From assembly GCF_003148885.1 (NCBI RefSeq), contig NZ_QGHD01000020.1:1-45640 (forward strand): a stretch of DNA of 45,640 nt, given 5' to 3'. How positions within the stretch are numbered: the first letter of the stretch is position 1; every line of letters begins with the position of its first letter. A model generated the notes under the pieces. The model was not told where the DNA came from. It made no database searches and worked only from the letters and a program-made list of their open reading frames with translations. The position numbers and the translations under genes are program-made. This document shows, piece after piece, positions 41,887 through 45,640 of this stretch. The DNA is from Hallerella porci (GTDB lineage Bacteria > Fibrobacterota > Fibrobacteria > Fibrobacterales > Fibrobacteraceae).

Positions 41887-43428
41887 TTAATTTTCCGACT
41901 TCTGAAATTCCTTTTTCGAATCCCATTCATCCGGTTCAAATGTTTTCTCTTTAATCTCTTGTTCGAGCGCCTTTCCGCGGGAACAAAGCAAGAAGCCGAG
42001 AATTAACGCATCTTGAATAGCGAACATCAAAGCGATTTTATACGGAAGACCGAATCCGAGAGGAGCGCCTTTCAAATTTTCCGGACTCACCCAGAAGATG
42101 TATGCGCAAACAATAAATGTCATAAAGAGACACGGCACAAGAGCAATCCAGAAATTTTTCTTCTTCGCACGCAAGTAAACGACCGTCACGCAAAGGCTGC
42201 AGACCGCCATCACCTGATTCGACCAGCTGAAATAATTCCACAAAATGTTAAATCCATCTTTATTCAAATTGCTCCAGAAAATGAGAATTGCGCAAATCGC
42301 AAAAATCGGAATCGTCAAAAGCAAACGATTTTTTGCACTCGTCTGATCGATGTTGCAAAGTTCGGCAATCGTCAAACGAAGACTGCGAAGACTGGTGTCA
42401 CCGCTCGTAATCGCAAGAATAATCACGCCCACCACCACAAGAATCGAAATCGGCGCAAACGGAAGAACCGTCGAAACGAGCTCGCTCAAAACGCGAACTC
42501 CCGAAGCACCGCTCAAAAGTTCCGGCATCTTGTGATAAATAAACATACCGCCCGCAGCCCAAATCATTCCGATTAAACCTTCGATAATCATCATCCCGTA
42601 AAATGTTTGACGGCCCGTGCGTTCCGTGCGTTCGGTCCGCGCGACAATCGGGCTCTGCGTGCTATGGAAACCGCTGATAATCCCGCAAGCAATCGTCACA
42701 AAAAGCATCGGAATAATCGGCTGACCCGCAGGATGCTTGTGGAAGTTTCCTGCGAAATCGCTAAAACTAAATTCATCCAAAACGCTGAGCTCGGGAGCAA
42801 TGCCCACGAAAATTCCAATCGAAGCGAGAATTAAAAGTCCGCCGAAAATCGGATAAATGCGCCCGATAATTTTATCGATTGGGAAGAATGTACTCGCAAA
42901 ATAATAAGCGAAAATCAAAGCGACTGCGACCCAGAAAATCGTCGGCGATGTATTGCCTTCGCCCACGAAAATCGGCGTATTGATAAGACCAGCCGGCGTA
43001 TTCGTGAAAACAGCGCCCACAAAAATAAGAGCGACCGAGATAAGAATCATCACGAGTTTCGCTGGAACGCGTCCGAGGAATTTATGCGCTAACGCAGGCA
43101 CGTTCATACCGTCGTTTCGAATGCTCACCATGCCCGAAAAATAATCGTGCACAGCACCGCCAAAAACATTTCCAATCGGAAGTAAAATGAAAACGATTGC
43201 GCCGAATTTAATGCCGAGAATCACCCCGATCACAGGGCCGATGCCCGCAATATTTAAAAGCTGTACGAGCATATTTTTCCAGTGAGGTAAAAGCATCCGG
43301 TCAACGCCATCGGGATGCTTTACCGCAGGCGTTTGCCTATCGTCTGGATGAAAAACATGCTCCACAAATTTTCCGTAAGTAAAATAGCCGCCGATTAAAA
43401 TTGCGACACCGATAAGGAATGTAATCAT
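41887..43428 (-). CDS. cstA: CstA-family transporter
   Basis: A 513-residue membrane protein with many hydrophobic helices. The family's conserved N-terminal block is present: LLNIAGIGPVIGVILGIKFG followed by GNVFGGAVHDYFSGMVSIRN and GMNVPALAHKFLG. SGFHSTQSPIVARTERTERTGRQ and ITSGDTSLRSLRLTIAE are further hallmarks. CstA proteins import peptides or pyruvate in carbon-limited cells. This is a short form, lacking the long C-terminal part of the E. coli protein. ATG 43428 has AGGAAAG upstream; the frame is open a little further but that part is not family-like. It is transcribed alone. Confidence 0.9.
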   Translation of the reverse strand: MITFLIGVAILIGGYFTYGKFVEHVFHPDDRQTPAVKHPDGVDRMLLPHWKNMLVQLLNIAGIGPVIGVILGIKFGAIVFILLPIGNVFGGAVHDYFSGMVSIRNDGMNVPALAHKFLGRVPAKLVMILISVALIFVGAVFTNTPAGLINTPIFVGEGNTSPTIFWVAVALIFAYYFASTFFPIDKIIGRIYPIFGGLLILASIGIFVGIAPELSVLDEFSFSDFAGNFHKHPAGQPIIPMLFVTIACGIISGFHSTQSPIVARTERTERTGRQTFYGMMIIEGLIGMIWAAGGMFIYHKMPELLSGASGVRVLSELVSTVLPFAPISILVVVGVIILAITSGDTSLRSLRLTIAELCNIDQTSAKNRLLLTIPIFAICAILIFWSNLNKDGFNILWNYFSWSNQVMAVCSLCVTVVYLRAKKKNFWIALVPCLFMTFIVCAYIFWVSPENLKGAPLGFGLPYKIALMFAIQDALILGFLLCSRGKALEQEIKEKTFEPDEWDSKKEFQKSEN

Positions 43429-43492
43429 TTTCTTTCCTAGCTTGCTTGGGGGCCGATTCCCCGAAAAGCGTCCCAAAAATAGCAAAACAAAA

Positions 43493-43513
43493 GTGCCGTT
43501 ATGAAAACGGCAC
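43493..43513 (-). terminator. Terminator of the PAP2 phosphatase gene
   Basis: GTGCCGTT (43493-43500) pairs with AACGGCAC (43506-43513); on the minus strand the stem is followed by TTTTGTTTT, 26 bases after the phosphatase stop. Confidence 0.8.
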
Positions 43514-43538
43514 AGAACTTATTCTCCATAAAAATGCG

Positions 43539-44243
43539 TTAACGAGAATTTCGTTTTTTCTCAATTTCCGCTTTGGCTTTTTGCACCTTGTTCAAAAATT
43601 CGGGTTCCGCACAAAGACGTGCGAAAATAGCGCTTGCGATAGCGCGGGCGGCATCGACATCGCTTTGATAATGAAATCCTGCGATGACACGACTTTGCCC
43701 AATATCATAACCGAGTTTTAATATTTCATTTTGATGCGCGGGATCGAGAAGCACAAAGACAAGGGAAACGAGCCAAGCCTGCGTTGAATGCGCCGAAGGA
43801 TACGAAGTAAAATTCGTCGGCGATTCCTCTTCGGGAACTAATGTCGGTTCTTTGAAATCTTGATAAGGACGATGACGCGCAAATTTTTCTTTCGCCGCTT
43901 TCGTCACCGGTTTCGATTGTTTCAAAACGCTGCGGATAAGCACTGCGGTTTCTGGAAAATCTTTTTCATTCAAAGAAAGCCCGATGACATCGCCGTAAAA
44001 ACGCAACATCGCTTTGAGTTTATTCTGCGCAAAAAGAATCGCCGAATCGCCTTTCGTCTGCCGTAACGATTTCCCGTATAAATAATACAAGCTATCTGCA
44101 GAATAGCCCAAGCTCCCCGGATACGCAGGCGCCGGCATAAATTCTTTGACGACCGGCAATTTTTCGGGAGAAACAAATTCCACTTTTTCTTTGGCAAAGG
44201 AAAAAGCGACAAGACAAGAAAGACAGAGAAGAAGTTTTTTCAT
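43539..44243 (-). CDS. Class A-like acid phosphatase (PAP2 superfamily)
   Basis: A 234-residue exported protein with signal peptide MKKLLLCLSCLVAFSFA. The three PAP2 motifs are visible: KEKFARHRP (K-x6-RP), SYPSAHSTQA (PSAH in place of the usual PSGH) and SRVIAGFHYQSD (SR-x5-H-x3-D). It is shaped like PhoN-type periplasmic non-specific acid phosphatases, which release phosphate from organic monoesters. A Lys/Arg-rich C-terminal helix ends the chain. It is a single gene with a terminator; the 720-base spacer upstream is repetitive. Confidence 0.88.
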   Translation of the reverse strand: MKKLLLCLSCLVAFSFAKEKVEFVSPEKLPVVKEFMPAPAYPGSLGYSADSLYYLYGKSLRQTKGDSAILFAQNKLKAMLRFYGDVIGLSLNEKDFPETAVLIRSVLKQSKPVTKAAKEKFARHRPYQDFKEPTLVPEEESPTNFTSYPSAHSTQAWLVSLVFVLLDPAHQNEILKLGYDIGQSRVIAGFHYQSDVDAARAIASAIFARLCAEPEFLNKVQKAKAEIEKKRNSR

Positions 44244-44964
44244 CGAAACTCAAAATAACAAAAAATGAGAACTTAGAGCTGAGAAACTCTAAGCTCTAAA
44301 ATCTAAGTTCTAAGATCTTGCATTACCGCGTAGTTTCAATGCACAATTAACAATTATAGCAAGGTGAGAATCGCAAAAATGAGCTTGCTCATTTTTATGA
44401 CCGAGCCGCAGCGTAATGGGCGTAAGCCAATGCACAATGTACAATTGAGAATTAGGCGCGCCTTTGGCGCGCTTGTTATAAATAGCAGCGAAGCTGCCTA
44501 ACTTTTATCAATTATGCATTATTAGCCAATGCACAGGAAATAATGGCGGCGAAGCCGTGCGGGGTTTTGAGAACTTAGAGCTGAGAACTTTGAACTTAGA
44601 AATTCTAAGCTCTAAAATCTAAGTTCTAAGATCTTGCATTTCCCCGCGCGAAGCGCCTAACTCTCTAATTATGCATTGTTAATTATCCATTATAAATTGA
44701 ATCCACGCGGGCTTTCCCTTCGGACGCAAACCTCATTTTCGTGCAATGCTGCATGGACACTTCAAATGCCTTTTGAACTCTTCGTACAATGCTGCATAGA
44801 CACTTCAAATGGCTTTTGAATACTTCCTGCACCGCTGCATAAGCGATGCAATCAAAATTTTACAGTATTTCTGTAACTGAATCATAAATTTTGACCTATT
44901 TTACCCTTGTGTGGTCATTTTGGGAATAAATGTTTCAATTCACAAACACTCGATGGAGGTTCAC
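44244..44964. repeat. Repeat-rich intergenic spacer
   Basis: No gene is visible before the DUF6261 start. From 44267-44330 and 44561-44640 there are two more copies of the CTTAGA/TCTAAG element also found at 23432-23610. In between lie hairpins (44375-44396, AAAAATGAGC/GCTCATTTTT; 44456-44472, GCGCGCC/GGCGCGC) and AT-rich runs of the AATGCACAAT/AATTAACAATT kind. At 44740-44825 a 43-base unit beginning CGTGCAATGCTGCATGGACA occurs twice in tandem, followed by a third partial unit. Confidence 0.85.
44740..44825. repeat. Tandem 43-bp repeat, two copies plus a partial third
   Basis: Unit 1 (44740-44782) and unit 2 (44783-44825) share GCTGCAT-GACACTTCAAATG and CTTTTGAA with only a few differences. 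A decayed third unit (CTGCACCGCTGCATAAGCGA) follows from 44826. Confidence 0.85.
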
Positions 44965-45545
44965 ATGAGTCAGATTCGGTCATTTACTTTGACCAATGTC
45001 AACAACGCAGCACATTTTTTGTTTATGAAGGATTTTTGGGAACGTGCTTTCGCCGACGAAAACATCCAAAATTCTTTCCCCGCACAAGTAAAAGCTTTGC
45101 AAATCGCCGTTAAACAAGAGTGCGAATGCTCATCCATTTCAAAAAAAGCTTAGCTACCGATGAAATTTCCAAAGCAGATGCTCTTCGCGATAAAATTTAT
45201 GCCGGCTATAAAAAAGCGGTCCAAGCCTATTTAACTCTCCCTTTAAAAGACTACACAGAAGCTGCCGTTATTTTAAATCAGCATATCATTGATTATAAAA
45301 TCTGCGGGCGCGATCAACTCAATAAAGAAACAGGCGCATTACTGGGGTTTATCAAAGATTTAGAAACCGTGCATCAATCTCTTGTCAATAAACTCCACTT
45401 AAATATTTTTGTGGAACAATTAAAGCTTGCAAACGATACAGTGAATAAACACACCAATATTCGCACCAACGAACGCTCTGCAAAAATCGCTGACGCGATG
45501 AAACAAGCCCGCATCGCTTGCGAGGTTCTGTCAAATAAACGGTGA
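44965..45545 (+). pseudogene. DUF6261-like protein gene split by a one-base frameshift
   Basis: The first part (from ATG 44965, with GGAGG at 44955-44959) encodes MSQIRSFTLTNVNNAAHFLF and reaches a TAG at 45153. The second part, in the -1 frame, carries on with KKSLATDEISKADALRDKIY, AVQAYLTLPLKDYTEAAVIL and IIDYKICGRDQLNKETGALL, and ends at 45545. Joined at the A7 run (45140-45146) the product is about 193 residues and follows the helical pattern of DUF6261 proteins seen in Bacteroidota and Fibrobacter. One extra A would restore the frame. The heptamer A-AAA-AAA is also a possible -1 slippery site. The function of the family is unknown. Confidence 0.7.
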
Positions 45546-45640
45546 CATTTAGTTTTTGTTAGCTAAAAAAAGAGCTTTGAAATTTCAAAATTGAAGAAGC
45601 GAAAAGCAAAATCAAAGCGATGTTTTTTCAACTCGATTTT
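45546..45640. other. Window edge, possible minus-strand gene end
   Basis: On the minus strand one frame is open from the window edge for about 25 codons (ending FNFEISKLFF then TAG). It is too short to judge and may be chance. Confidence 0.2.

Noticed and set aside
41676-41954. A 92-codon plus-strand frame upstream of tolC
   Set aside because: It crosses the CstA terminator hairpin and the end of the CstA gene, lacks a ribosome binding site and resembles nothing known.
44340-44700. A possible CRISPR array or insertion sequence in the repeat-rich spacer
   Set aside because: The repeats are neither regularly spaced nor separated by unique spacers of constant length, there are no cas genes, and no transposase frame is present.

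Overview
The window looks like a chromosomal segment of a Fibrobacter (phylum Fibrobacterota). The pointers are a 1448-residue exported protein with a fibro-slime (PA14-like) domain, lipoproteins whose N-termini carry runs of serine after the lipobox cysteine, two adjacent Cthe_2159-type carbohydrate-binding lipoproteins, Gram-negative envelope systems (Mla-type ABC transporter, RND/adaptor/TolC pump) and a DUF6261-type gene. I see no rRNA, tRNA, CRISPR array, phage module or intact insertion sequence.

Layout. 1-2100 is an accessory patch: a lipoprotein start interrupted by TAG, a uracil-DNA-glycosylase-like gene behind a 14-G tract, a HigB/HigA-type toxin-antitoxin pair whose toxin seems to lack its core motif, and an orphan tail of an Rpn/PD-(D/E)XK transposase-type protein. 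2255-9219 (minus) is a tightly packed run of nine genes, mostly overlapping by ATGA or TAATG: hisE, hisG, an EAL-HDOD protein, recR, engB, mlaE, mlaF, mlaD and a small exported protein. 9300-13143 holds a tiny exported repeat protein (apparently frameshifted), a two-lobed aspartic-protease-like protein, pth, folC and a radical SAM protein. 13246-16985 holds the paired carbohydrate-binding lipoproteins. 17218-23404 holds a GT2 glycosyltransferase, topB, a DnaQ/GIY-YIG fusion, a small exported protein and gluQ. 23715-27806 is one very large gene related to DUF4011/DUF3320 SF1 helicase-nucleases, with every recognisable catalytic motif altered. 27933-35935 holds the fibro-slime adhesin candidate and a SWIM-SNF2 helicase. 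36018-41618 is a three-gene RND efflux operon, followed by a CstA-family transporter and a PAP2 phosphatase. 44244-45640 is a repeat-rich spacer and a frameshifted DUF6261 gene.

How the genes work together. The hisE-to-mlaD run joins histidine biosynthesis, repair, ribosome assembly and outer-membrane lipid transport by translational coupling. The fibro-slime and carbohydrate-binding proteins fit a cell that attaches to plant polysaccharide. The RND operon exports small molecules. A recurring theme is disruption at homopolymers: G14 upstream of the UDG-like gene, A7 at the signal peptide of the small repeat protein, and A7 in the DUF6261 gene. These may be contingency loci, recent decay or assembly errors, and raw reads are needed to decide.

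All functional calls come from reading motifs by eye. No database search was run.
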